35,508 nucleotides of DNA, from positions 1 to 35,508 of the forward strand of contig PERU01000036.1 of NCBI GenBank assembly GCA_002928965.1, written 5' to 3'. Below, in pieces: positions 7,676 through 17,102 of the stretch (position 1 is the first letter of the stretch; every line of letters begins with the position of its first letter). The stretch is from Methylomonas sp. (lineage in GTDB: Bacteria > Pseudomonadota > Gammaproteobacteria > Methylococcales > Methylomonadaceae). The translations under genes and the position numbers were made by a program. The notes beneath the pieces are model-generated. The model saw only the letters and a list, made by a program, of their open reading frames with translations, was not told the DNA's origin and ran no database searches.

Positions 7676-10600
7676 CGACAGTTCAATCTCAGCGCAGCAG
7701 GACTGATCGCGGCGGAGGATTTCTCAACCCGAATCAATGCCCACAGGCCATTGGTAATACCAAAGCCGGCATGATCCCGCCACAAATAATCCCCGGCTAT
7801 GCGTTTATTACCGCCTGCTCTGGGGAAGACCATATCGTAATGCGCCATTGGCGTGACGCTGTCCTGTCCACCCATGCCCATAGCCATGGCATTTTGGCCG
7901 ATACATTGGGAGGGGATTTTCCAGTCGGCCGGTTTATTGCCTGCCGGCAAGCCGTTAACATCTAGCATTTCCGCCAGATACGGATCGCGCGGCCAGTTAT
8001 GGCCGTACAATTCAACTGTCGAAGCTCGCCCCACCCCGGTAGGCATCAAGGTACGGATGCGCATTTCGCTTCCAGAAGCCACGGTCATGATGGGTACATA
8101 GGGTTCCTGAACATTGGGGTCTGCGCTGGTAGCCGTGCCGCCGTTGGCGCAGCATTGATTACTAAAGCCTTGCCAAGCATTATGCACGCCACCCAAGCCT
8201 TCCTTACCAAACGGTGCATCGGCAGGCAAGCCGAAGCGGAACCATAACGGCTCACTGCCATAATTGATGGCCATATGCCCTGAGTCATGCGCATCTTCTG
8301 GTGCGGTGGCGTTGAAGGCTTCACTGGCGGCTTCTTTTTCCGCGGCAAGATTGCTCACCGCACCGCCTTTGCCATAACGGAAGTTCAAGCCTTTTTGATG
8401 TACCAAAGCCAAATCGCGGAAGCTGCGCTGAGTTTTAACCCCGGCATTATCCAATACAGGATAGGACACAGTGGCTGTGGCGCGCGAGGCGCGTTTATTC
8501 ACCTGATTGACGCCGGGATTTTGTCTATCGATGACTTGATCATCGGTAAACTCTTTCCAGCTGGCATTTTTAGGCTCGATGATCAACGCTCCCACAGCGG
8601 CTTTTTGGCCCTGTTTGATACGATCTGGCGGCGTCAGATTGGTACCGCCGAATTCAACGCCCACATAGCGGCAAGCCTCTTTCGAGAGTGCAGCCAGTTT
8701 GGTGGTTTCCGGCGTCAAATCCGGGTATCTGGGCAAGCGCCAAGCGTAGGCATCCAGCTTGCTATTACGCGGATCGTCTATCCCTTCGCCCTGCAAAACA
8801 AATATATTGGCTATCCGTAACGCCAGGGTTTTGAAGTCGTTGGGAAATTGGCTTTGCAATAAATCGCCGTTACCCGCGGCCAATTTTTTGGCGCATTCTT
8901 GACGTTTGCTAAGGTTTTTCAACGGATCAAGATAAGCATCGCTTCCCAGCAAGGGGGCCTGATCTTCAATATTGGCGGTGGACAGTGCAGTGGTCAGTCG
9001 GGTCGCAGTAATTCCCGTACTGGCTTGTATTGCTGGTAAAACCTCCAGACAACCGGCTGCTTGCGCCATCTCGGTCAGGCGTTTGGTCACATCCAACAGT
9101 TTAGGATCGACCTCCCCCCTATCTTCATACTTCGGATCCAGAATTTTACTGACCTCGGTTTCAAATACCGATGCTGTCACCAGTTCCGATAAGGGCCTCA
9201 AATTAGGCTGTCTGGCGAAGATATTCAGACTGTCAAACTTACTACCGAAATCCGTGCCGGCATATTTAGGACAGGCTTCGGCAGACGGACTGGTTTCAAC
9301 TACGCCGGCATACCAGTGATACACCTTGGTATAACCGGGCGCCACCGTACCGATCAGATTGACGCCGACATTGTTGCCGTCATAGTCCTGCACGTTGTAA
9401 TGCACCAACTGCGGATGCAGACCAATCCGGTTAGAAGGGCGAATCAGATTATTATTAAACGAAGTCATTTTCGAACCCGGACTGCCTGCATCGCGTATCA
9501 CGATACCGGATAGCGAGGTATAACCATCCAAATCAGCCATTTGGCTGCGGGCTTTGGGCAGGCGATTATGCAAAATCACTTCTATGCAATCGCCAGCGGC
9601 CGCACGCAACACCAACGGCTCGACGGGGCGCCCTGGCAGAATTTTGTTATTGGCATCCAAATCCTGCAACCGGACAAACAAAATAGCGGTCGGGTCATGC
9701 AAAGGGCCGCTACCCAACACGTCCTTTTTGACGACTTGTTTGACTTCATCGAAATACTCGATACTGATGGTGGTCGCGCGCGGATTGTAAATCAGCGAGC
9801 CGCCATTCGGATTCAGCGTGGCATCCGCCGCGGCTTTAGGAATGGCTATCCCCAAACTGTTATCCAATGCCTGATTCGCCAGCACCGCAGCGACATGATA
9901 ACGCCTGACTTTGGCATCGGCCGGACACACGTTATCGCTGCCTATGCCTTGCGCAGGCGATAATACTGTCGGCAATGGATTGGACGGTAATGGCACTAAT
10001 TTATCCTTTGGGTCGCGCTGATCAGAGCTGCGTAACACCCCCCACACCCCGTTCCATAGACCATCCTGACTGGTATCCAAAGCATACATGCGGTCATTCA
10101 AATGCGACGGACTGTTGTAGTCGGTGATTCTGGCCGAGAACGTAAATTGCTCGGACAAGCCGGTGTTCTGGGCGTTGCGCCAGCCTGAATGGGCGGCCTG
10201 CCCAAACCCTGAACCGCCTTGCATCCAACCCAAGGCATTGATGGAACCGTTGTGCTCGTGTTCATGTGAGCCGGCCTGCACTTTAACCCGTACCATATCG
10301 CCGGAATAAGCCCGCATGATGGGCGTAAATGGATCGCCCTTCAGCACGCCAGACGTCAACAAGGAATACGGCGTATCGCCTTTTTCGGTATTGAGCTGGG
10401 CAATGGCGCGGTCGGTACGGGTCTGCATGGCAAACGCCAGATCCCCCTTAAAACTGCTGGCTTGATTACCTTTTTTACCATCGGCTGCGAGCCGGCCAGG
10501 GTCAAACACCCGCAAACCCAGCGGTTCGTTGCGGTAATTGACCACCATCATGCCCACGTCATCGGCAGAAATGGCTTCCGGACAGGGTCGCGGCGGACGT

Positions 10601-13600
10601 TGGGTACCGCTATACACAGCCCCTGGCAAGCCTTTGCTGCCGCCCGGACAATCGGGTTCAAAGGCAATGATGTCCGGAAATTCCGGCTTGGCTGGCTTTC
10701 TGACTGATGGATTGATCGATTCCCGGAAACTGTCGGCAGTCGGTGGTTTTGGCTTGCCGGCTTCATCCACACCCCAATAAGCGCCTTTGATATAAGCGTG
10801 TTGAAAATCGCCAAACTGCAGGAAGAACTCCCGATGCGAGTCATCGAACTTATCGCCGTCCACATTCAGTTTTTGAGCCTTCTTATCGGTGATTACCGCC
10901 TGCCAGGAGGTAGGACCGCCATCTTGACGGACCGCTACGTTGTACAGCAAATCGCCGGTTTCGTTATGCCGCCACTCGGAGCCAGGCGGCTCGGTGAGCA
11001 TGGTGGCATACAAGCCCAATTGTTGATGTGTAGACGGGCCTAAATGATCATGGGTAAAGGTAATCCCCAAGCCGCGATGCACGCCACCGCTGTTGACCAA
11101 GGGGTCAGAGAACCAGCGTTGCAGAGTGGTACGGGCACCTAACCAATCACATTCACGAGGATGCCCATGCAACTTATCAAACTCATACGCATCGCCATGG
11201 GATTCTTCCCACAATTTTTCGCAATTTTCCAGTTGTAACCCGGCCAGATGGCCGAAATACGGATGCTTGACCGGCGTTAACGGATTGGAACTGCCGTCAG
11301 GTTTAGGCACCGTTTGGCCAGGATGTGCATCATTCCAATGATTAATGGCAGTGATGCGTTCCCGCACCATGCCGGGTGAAAAGGTGCCGTCTTCATAATT
11401 CCAGCCATTGGCGCTGCCATCGGCGGAAGTCAAATCCCACTTGGGCAAATGGATGTGCTGACCGATCACATCGGTAGGCGTAGTAATCTGATAATCGTCC
11501 AGATAAAACTCTTTCGGAACCAGATTGGTATGCGCATACATGGCGCAATCAAAGGTATTCAGGCGCATCACAAGCGGTTCGGGCGGCTTGGGGCTGGTTT
11601 TATCCAGCAATCCCGGCACATCTTCCCACAACGTCAGAATACGCTGCTGCGGATAGTGATAACCCACTTTGTTAAACACCACATCCAGCTGTAAATTAGC
11701 ACCTTTGTAAACACGCGGTTTGTCGCCGCCAAATTCAAATCCGCTGGGTGTGGTTGGGGTGATAGCCGAAATCATGCCACTGGCTGTAGCACCGCCGAAA
11801 AACGCGCCATCCATACCGGTTTTGGTGGGCTTGCCTTTGTCATCGATACAGGGATCGTTATACGGCGCACCGGGAATGGGTTCGGCGCCATTGGTGACAA
11901 AATAGGCATTGCTGAGCGTGCCGGCCATATTGTATTTATGGGTTTTATGCTGACGGGTGGCATGAAATTTCATCGCCACTTTTTCCAGATCCGTACCTGT
12001 TTCAGGATAGTAAACCGGCATGGCGGTTTTGAGGGTTTTCACGGCGGACATCCGGCTCAATTCGGTATGCGCCAAATCCAGCGTGCTGCCAGCCGAAAAA
12101 CCCGCCAAGGTGTGTCTTGGCAAACCACCGTCATGACCTGCAACCAGGCCGGGAATACTGCTCATATCCAACGGTGGCGTGGCAGGCCGAGAACCCATCG
12201 ACGATTTTGGATTGGCCGCGCCGACAGGATTGGCGACACCAGCGATCCAGAACGGATAACCGGGGTTGAGTTCCGAATTCAGCACCTCTGCGGTGGAGCC
12301 ATAGGTTTTGCCATCCAATCCCTTACGAGGCTTTATTTCAACCGCAGCCGGCATTAAAGCCAGGCCTTTGCTAGGTAATGGCACCACTGCTGGGATCGGA
12401 GAGCCTGCGATAATTTCACCATCCGGCAAGGCACGAGCTTTTTGGGCGGGCAAACCGCTATGTAGTTCATAGGGTTTTTGGTGGTATTTGGTTGCTGTCT
12501 GACTGACGGCTAGGGCAGTGCCTTGTTCAAACACATCGTGTATCCGCCACAAATACCACATCCCCTGAGCAAAATGCGGGTAAAAATGGCAATGAAAAAT
12601 CGCGTCACCTACGGTTTTATTGCGATTACCGGAACCGCCATAGGCAATTTCATAGGTATAGCCTGAACCGGGGCCTATGCCTTGGGCATCGATGTAGTTA
12701 CTGTTATCGTCGTTGGGATTGAACAGCCATTGATGGTTATGCAGATGAAAAATGTGTTGTTCTTTGCCGGAATGCAGGTTGCGGAATTTAACAAAATCAC
12801 CCATGTAGCTGTGATGCACGTTGGCGGGATCATGCGGATAAAAAGCCTGCGTCGCCCGCTGATCGCCGCGCTTATCGCCGGGTTCGCCTTTGGGTTGGGT
12901 GCAATATTGTTTGAATTCCTCGCTTTCAGGTTTTAAGGTATATTCGGGTTGACACTGGCTGGTCACCAAATTGGCGGGTTTATCCACCAGCATCGCCGCA
13001 TCGCCCACCGATAATGAAGACAGAAAAAACTCTTCGTAAGCACAATCGATACAATCCTGCATCGGCCCGGCTTGCAAGCGGTTGGCAATAATTTCCGCAC
13101 CTACCCCGCCTGAACCGTAATTGATCATGAATGCATCACGCACTCCGTGCAGGGTGTGGCTTAACTCAGGATGTTCGAAGAAATAGGGAAACGCCTGGGT
13201 AGCGGCATTTTCGTCATGATAAATCGACACAAATTCCCGAAAAGGCTCCAACCTGTTCGGTAACGCCGGATTGCGTTTGCCCTTGGATTCCAAAGGATAG
13301 GTGGTTTTGGAAAACATACCGGTCGCCAAAGAACCGACAATAACGGCATTAATATCTCCGTGTACGATACGACCGTTTTGCACCATGTTCAAAATCGGCA
13401 GACCGGCCTTGCCTTCATCACACCAGACTGGGGTCTGGGCGCAATTGTTTGGGTAAGTGGCTTCGTAATCGATGATGGGCTGGCCTTTGGGGGTGGTACC
13501 ACGGGTCGCCAAGCGCATTTCTTCTTCGGTAATCTGACCGCGATAAAAGCGGGCTTTTTTGGGTTGTACCGTTACCGCACCAAACAATCCCACCCCGCTA

Positions 13601-14433
13601 TTGCCGGCGGTTCCCTCACCTCCAAACGCCGCACCGTCGCTGGATACCAAATAGGCACCTTCCTTGGGTGCGTAAAAACAATATTCCTGGGTTTGGCCGG
13701 GAGCAGCCAGACTGTTGGTATTTTTGCCCACATTGGAGCTACTGCTGCCAATGTCGGTTACAATCTCCAAACCCTGAGGATGAAAGCCTACATAACGACT
13801 GGCAACTTGATCATCTATGCGGAATATTTTTTTGTCATCCGGCGTGCCGATAACATCTTTGGCCGCCTGCTCCATAGGATGATCGATATTTGGTAGCGGG
13901 TCGGGGAATGAATCGTAAGGATTGGCATGATTGGGATGCAGGTTTTCCGGTGTCGGCGCAGCAAGCGGCTTAACCTCTAATAAATTGGTAAGGCGGACTT
14001 TCAGATAGCCGCCTTCTGCAACCCTTAACACTAACGGACGCGGTCTAAGATCAGGCCGCAGGGCAATATCGCGACTGGCTTTTTTTTGTCTGGCTTGCTC
14101 GAATAGAGCGTTGCCTTTTTCGGTGAAATTCAGCGGATAGCGGCTTTTAAGATCGATCACATCATGACGTAAGGCATACATCATCCAATTGACGTTTTGG
14201 GCACCCAATCGGTTAAACACCATCGGATGATCAATCGCGACCACATCGGCAACTAACGCACTGGTTGGGCAACGTCGGGTGATTGTGCTGGGTCGAATGG
14301 TATCCAGTAAATCAGCTGAAAGCGTCAAATTCGTCAACACAGGTCGTACAGGAACCGTTGTAATTTGCGCTTGACTGATAGTGGTGCTGTAGATACTTAG
14401 CAGAAAGACAATTGCGACTGTATACCTGTTCAT
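7672..14433 (-). CDS. Giant multidomain multicopper oxidase (MnxG-like)
   Basis: A 2253-residue exported protein (signal peptide MNRYTVAIVFLLSIYSTTISQAQ), far longer than ordinary laccases (about 500 aa) and longer than most MnxG-type Mn(II) oxidases. Copper motifs are visible: HIFHLHNH (about residues 560-567, the HxxHxH pattern), HCHFYPHFAQGM (about 614-625, a canonical HCHxxxHxxxGM type 1/type 3 motif with axial Met), HDHLGPSTHQQ (about 1125, the form seen in MnxG-type enzymes), HEHEHNG (about 1388) and GHNWPRD (about 2143). Several cupredoxin domains must therefore be present. The ATG at 14433 is preferred over one 42 bases upstream because it has a strong GGGGGG ribosome site and a clean signal peptide. 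It leads an operon with two SCO copper chaperones and a cytochrome. The substrate is unknown; Mn(II), Cu(I) or another metal are possibilities. Confidence 0.85.
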   Translation of the reverse strand: MNRYTVAIVFLLSIYSTTISQAQITTVPVRPVLTNLTLSADLLDTIRPSTITRRCPTSALVADVVAIDHPMVFNRLGAQNVNWMMYALRHDVIDLKSRYPLNFTEKGNALFEQARQKKASRDIALRPDLRPRPLVLRVAEGGYLKVRLTNLLEVKPLAAPTPENLHPNHANPYDSFPDPLPNIDHPMEQAAKDVIGTPDDKKIFRIDDQVASRYVGFHPQGLEIVTDIGSSSSNVGKNTNSLAAPGQTQEYCFYAPKEGAYLVSSDGAAFGGEGTAGNSGVGLFGAVTVQPKKARFYRGQITEEEMRLATRGTTPKGQPIIDYEATYPNNCAQTPVWCDEGKAGLPILNMVQNGRIVHGDINAVIVGSLATGMFSKTTYPLESKGKRNPALPNRLEPFREFVSIYHDENAATQAFPYFFEHPELSHTLHGVRDAFMINYGSGGVGAEIIANRLQAGPMQDCIDCAYEEFFLSSLSVGDAAMLVDKPANLVTSQCQPEYTLKPESEEFKQYCTQPKGEPGDKRGDQRATQAFYPHDPANVHHSYMGDFVKFRNLHSGKEQHIFHLHNHQWLFNPNDDNSNYIDAQGIGPGSGYTYEIAYGGSGNRNKTVGDAIFHCHFYPHFAQGMWYLWRIHDVFEQGTALAVSQTATKYHQKPYELHSGLPAQKARALPDGEIIAGSPIPAVVPLPSKGLALMPAAVEIKPRKGLDGKTYGSTAEVLNSELNPGYPFWIAGVANPVGAANPKSSMGSRPATPPLDMSSIPGLVAGHDGGLPRHTLAGFSAGSTLDLAHTELSRMSAVKTLKTAMPVYYPETGTDLEKVAMKFHATRQHKTHKYNMAGTLSNAYFVTNGAEPIPGAPYNDPCIDDKGKPTKTGMDGAFFGGATASGMISAITPTTPSGFEFGGDKPRVYKGANLQLDVVFNKVGYHYPQQRILTLWEDVPGLLDKTSPKPPEPLVMRLNTFDCAMYAHTNLVPKEFYLDDYQITTPTDVIGQHIHLPKWDLTSADGSANGWNYEDGTFSPGMVRERITAINHWNDAHPGQTVPKPDGSSNPLTPVKHPYFGHLAGLQLENCEKLWEESHGDAYEFDKLHGHPRECDWLGARTTLQRWFSDPLVNSGGVHRGLGITFTHDHLGPSTHQQLGLYATMLTEPPGSEWRHNETGDLLYNVAVRQDGGPTSWQAVITDKKAQKLNVDGDKFDDSHREFFLQFGDFQHAYIKGAYWGVDEAGKPKPPTADSFRESINPSVRKPAKPEFPDIIAFEPDCPGGSKGLPGAVYSGTQRPPRPCPEAISADDVGMMVVNYRNEPLGLRVFDPGRLAADGKKGNQASSFKGDLAFAMQTRTDRAIAQLNTEKGDTPYSLLTSGVLKGDPFTPIMRAYSGDMVRVKVQAGSHEHEHNGSINALGWMQGGSGFGQAAHSGWRNAQNTGLSEQFTFSARITDYNSPSHLNDRMYALDTSQDGLWNGVWGVLRSSDQRDPKDKLVPLPSNPLPTVLSPAQGIGSDNVCPADAKVRRYHVAAVLANQALDNSLGIAIPKAAADATLNPNGGSLIYNPRATTISIEYFDEVKQVVKKDVLGSGPLHDPTAILFVRLQDLDANNKILPGRPVEPLVLRAAAGDCIEVILHNRLPKARSQMADLDGYTSLSGIVIRDAGSPGSKMTSFNNNLIRPSNRIGLHPQLVHYNVQDYDGNNVGVNLIGTVAPGYTKVYHWYAGVVETSPSAEACPKYAGTDFGSKFDSLNIFARQPNLRPLSELVTASVFETEVSKILDPKYEDRGEVDPKLLDVTKRLTEMAQAAGCLEVLPAIQASTGITATRLTTALSTANIEDQAPLLGSDAYLDPLKNLSKRQECAKKLAAGNGDLLQSQFPNDFKTLALRIANIFVLQGEGIDDPRNSKLDAYAWRLPRYPDLTPETTKLAALSKEACRYVGVEFGGTNLTPPDRIKQGQKAAVGALIIEPKNASWKEFTDDQVIDRQNPGVNQVNKRASRATATVSYPVLDNAGVKTQRSFRDLALVHQKGLNFRYGKGGAVSNLAAEKEAASEAFNATAPEDAHDSGHMAINYGSEPLWFRFGLPADAPFGKEGLGGVHNAWQGFSNQCCANGGTATSADPNVQEPYVPIMTVASGSEMRIRTLMPTGVGRASTVELYGHNWPRDPYLAEMLDVNGLPAGNKPADWKIPSQCIGQNAMAMGMGGQDSVTPMAHYDMVFPRAGGNKRIAGDYLWRDHAGFGITNGLWALIRVEKSSAAISPAALRLNCR

Positions 14434-14586
14434 AATCCCCCCATTCATCGACTGAAACGGCCAGGAACAGAACACACTCGTAAGTTTTGAAAAAGTAGAT
14501 TGATCGATTACGCTAGAGCTTATACAGCTTAGCCAAATTCCTTATATTTAAAACTCCTAGTCAATAAAACCACTTATTGTTAACGT

Positions 14587-14668
14587 TTATTCTATGTGTG
14601 AATGACTAGCCGAAAGTAAAACTAGCATACTGTGAACTATATATCAAATTCACAAAACCATAGAATAA
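14587..14668. promoter_or_regulatory. Inverted repeat upstream of the oxidase operon (possible operator)
   Basis: TTATTCTATG (14587-14596) and CATAGAATAA (14659-14668) are exact complements. Just inside, GTGAAT and ATTCAC extend the pairing, and ACTAGC/CTAGC motifs repeat between them. It lies 154-235 bases before the oxidase start in an AT-rich patch. It could be a repressor or activator site or a small hairpin transcript; the protein that would bind it is not identifiable. Confidence 0.35.
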
Positions 14669-15172
14669 TTACTAGAAATTGATTGCCAGCTAATTCTGCG
14701 CTCCAAAAATCGCCGGAAATTAAGACAAAATCGCTCCATCGCTCCAGAAAGCTCAAGTGACGAGCGCAATGTTTCGGATCAGCGATGCCCCGGATTTTCA
14801 TAAGTGACCTAAGCTTTATCCGGGTTTTATTCGAAAATCATTGGCGGCAATGAGCCAGTTTACAGTCATCGGCAAGTGAATGTTCTGTAGCACTCCATGA
14901 CTGCTACAATTGCTTCCGGCCGGAGCGATGTAGCCCGGAAAATTTCAAGCTAGTGTTTATTTTCATAAATAGATTTCATTATTGACTTAAGCCATAGGGC
15001 ATGCCAAGAGTAGCCCCCCGAAATCAAATTGAGCGATGCCGATAGATCGCATCTGGAAAAGTTATCGCGCAGTCATAGCGCTGAACGGCGGATGGTTGAG
15101 CGGGCAGCAATTGTACTGGTCTGCGTGGAAGGCAAACAAAACCAACAAGTCGACGCTAGTTCAGGCGTCTAC

Positions 15173-15186
15173 CTAGGAGCCTGTCC
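15173..15186. repeat. Solitary MITE/IS5-type end
   Basis: CTAG followed by GAGCCTGTCC, identical to the left boundary of the complete MITE at 26830-26995. No matching right end is found within the next few hundred bases, so this is a remnant. Confidence 0.4.
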
Positions 15187-15572
15187 TGTTGTGGTGTGAC
15201 GATCTTGAACACTGTTGAAGTTAGCTCTAAGACTAAATGGCATGGCTATCTACCATATCGTTCAACACTGTAATCTGGCAAAACAAAGCCAAAAATCGAT
15301 CCGATGGTCTGCAATACATTCTATAGCCGACATTTTATCTGTGAAATATTTTGAACCTTGAGCTTCCGCTCTTGGCCGCAACAAGACGATCAATCTCGAA
15401 TCAAGCAAGCCAAGAGATATGTGAAAGTCAAATTCCAACCCGTTGATCAAATTCAGCGATCAAGACTGTCAGCCATCAATCCAACCTCATTCTGCAAATA
15501 GCCGTTTTATATTGTCTGGTTCGGATGGTTGATATGCTGAAAAACCAAACCGATCAAGTTTTTGATGAGCGG

Positions 15573-17102
15573 TTAAATCTGCTTTACGCTGATATTCAAG
15601 GTCTGGATTCGATAGGCAATCTGCCTGGGCGTCATATCCAGTAATCGGGCTGCCTTGGCTTGCACCCAGCCACATTGTTCCAGTGCGGCGATGACTTTTT
15701 CGCGTTCGTCCAGATCTTCGTTTTGTAAATCCGCCATCCGCGTAATGATGGATTGCGGGCGGATGAAACCGATTTCATCTTCCAGACCGGTACTGATGAT
15801 CACGTCACGATCGATAATGCCGTCACTGCTCATGATGGCGGCCCGCTCCAGACGATTTTCCAATTCCCGGACATTGCCGGGCCAGTGATGCTTCATCATG
15901 ATTCTCAAGGCGCTTTCCTTGATGTCAAGCAGTCGACCACCCTGTTGTTTGGAGATGCGGTTGAGCAGAAAGGTTGCCAGTTCTGGAACATCCTCGATGC
16001 GCTCACGCAACGGCGGCATATTGATGGGCATTACATTCAGCCGGTAATATAAATCTTCACGGAACGAACCATTGGCAACATCTTGTTCCAGATTTCGATT
16101 GGTCGCCGCAATGATGCGGACGTTGACTTTCAAGGTACGCACCCCGCCTACCCGTTCAAACTCGCCTTCCTGCAACACCCGCAATAATTTGGCTTGGAAC
16201 GATGCGGAAATCTCGCCGACTTCATCGAGAAACAAGGTGCCGTTGTCAGCCAGTTCAAAACGACCTTTGCGTTGGCCGATGGCGCCACTGAACGCACCTT
16301 TTTCATGACCGAATAATTCCGACTCCAGCAAGGTATCGGGTAATGCCGCGCAATTGAGCTTTAGAAACGGACCATTGGCACACGTCGAATTAAAATGAAT
16401 CGCGCTGGCGACCACTTCCTTGCCGGTGCCTGATTCGCCACGAATCAGCACCGTGGTATGCCATTTCGCTACCTGCCGGATAATATCGAACACTTTCAAC
16501 ATCGGCTCTGAATGACCGATGATATTTTCGAAACGGTAGTTTTTAACCAACGCCTGTTTCAGAAAATCACGTTCGTTAGTCAATTCATTTTGCTTGCGTT
16601 CCACCACCCGCAGGGTATTGACGCTTTGCGCAATCAGATTGGACACCATCTCCAGAAAGCGGGCGCGCTCTCCCAGAAACGATGCTTCACACGGTTGTGC
16701 AGCGAGTATGCCCACCACCTCGCCCTGCTCTACTGCCAGCGGCGAGCCAATGAACGGTAAATCCGGGTTATAAACCCCCAATCGACTCAAAAAGCGGGGT
16801 TCATCAGCAATGCGCTCGACAACGATGGTACTGCCTTCGTCGAGAATGGCCCCGACCAAACCTTCACCGGGTTGATAGCGCACTTCGCGATCGATATCGA
16901 CCCCATAAAACTCGCACAGACTCATGCTGTCATCGTCCACATCGCGCAAGGTGATCATCCCAAAATGCAGACCGGAGCGTTTGTGTAAAATTTCCAGAAT
17001 ACCTTTGAGCTTGCTCCGCAAATCATGGGTACTGTTCAGTAACTGGCTGACCAGAAACAAGGTATCCAGTTCTGATTCGACCAGTAACGAGCGCTCACTC
17101 AT
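15573..17102 (-). CDS. nifA: NifA, sigma-54-dependent activator of nif genes
   Basis: A 509-residue enhancer-binding protein in three parts. The N-terminal GAF domain is at about residues 20-165. The AAA+ domain (about 180-420) has Walker A GESGTGKE, the sigma-54 contact loop, Walker B GTLFLDEVGE and the arginine-finger region. The C-terminal Fis-type helix-turn-helix is AKAARLLDMTPRQIAYRIQ. The linker lacks the paired Cys motif of oxygen-sensitive NifA proteins, which suits control by NifL. The sigma-54 loop reads GAFSGA rather than GAFTGA; the codon is AGT. The ATG at 17102 overlaps the nifL stop by 8 bases. An upstream in-frame start would run into nifL and lacks domain support. It acts on the TGT-N10-ACA sites seen before rnfA and nifE. 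Confidence 0.96.
   Translation of the reverse strand: MSERSLLVESELDTLFLVSQLLNSTHDLRSKLKGILEILHKRSGLHFGMITLRDVDDDSMSLCEFYGVDIDREVRYQPGEGLVGAILDEGSTIVVERIADEPRFLSRLGVYNPDLPFIGSPLAVEQGEVVGILAAQPCEASFLGERARFLEMVSNLIAQSVNTLRVVERKQNELTNERDFLKQALVKNYRFENIIGHSEPMLKVFDIIRQVAKWHTTVLIRGESGTGKEVVASAIHFNSTCANGPFLKLNCAALPDTLLESELFGHEKGAFSGAIGQRKGRFELADNGTLFLDEVGEISASFQAKLLRVLQEGEFERVGGVRTLKVNVRIIAATNRNLEQDVANGSFREDLYYRLNVMPINMPPLRERIEDVPELATFLLNRISKQQGGRLLDIKESALRIMMKHHWPGNVRELENRLERAAIMSSDGIIDRDVIISTGLEDEIGFIRPQSIITRMADLQNEDLDEREKVIAALEQCGWVQAKAARLLDMTPRQIAYRIQTLNISVKQI

Larger units (their letters stand above)
14434..15572. other. Long intergenic region upstream of the oxidase operon and downstream of nifA
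   Basis: About 1.1 kb with no gene I can support. The part nearest the oxidase (14500-14700) is AT-rich and has nested inverted repeats and so is the likely control region. The middle carries a CTAG-GAGCCTGTCC end typical of the MITE at 26834. The part nearest nifA has short minus-strand frames with no recognisable family. I see no good rho-independent terminator for nifLA, and no -24/-12 element before the oxidase. Confidence 0.5.

Noticed and set aside
15262-15450. 62-codon minus-strand frame after nifA
   Set aside because: No recognisable family and no ribosome site; could be a remnant but cannot be supported.
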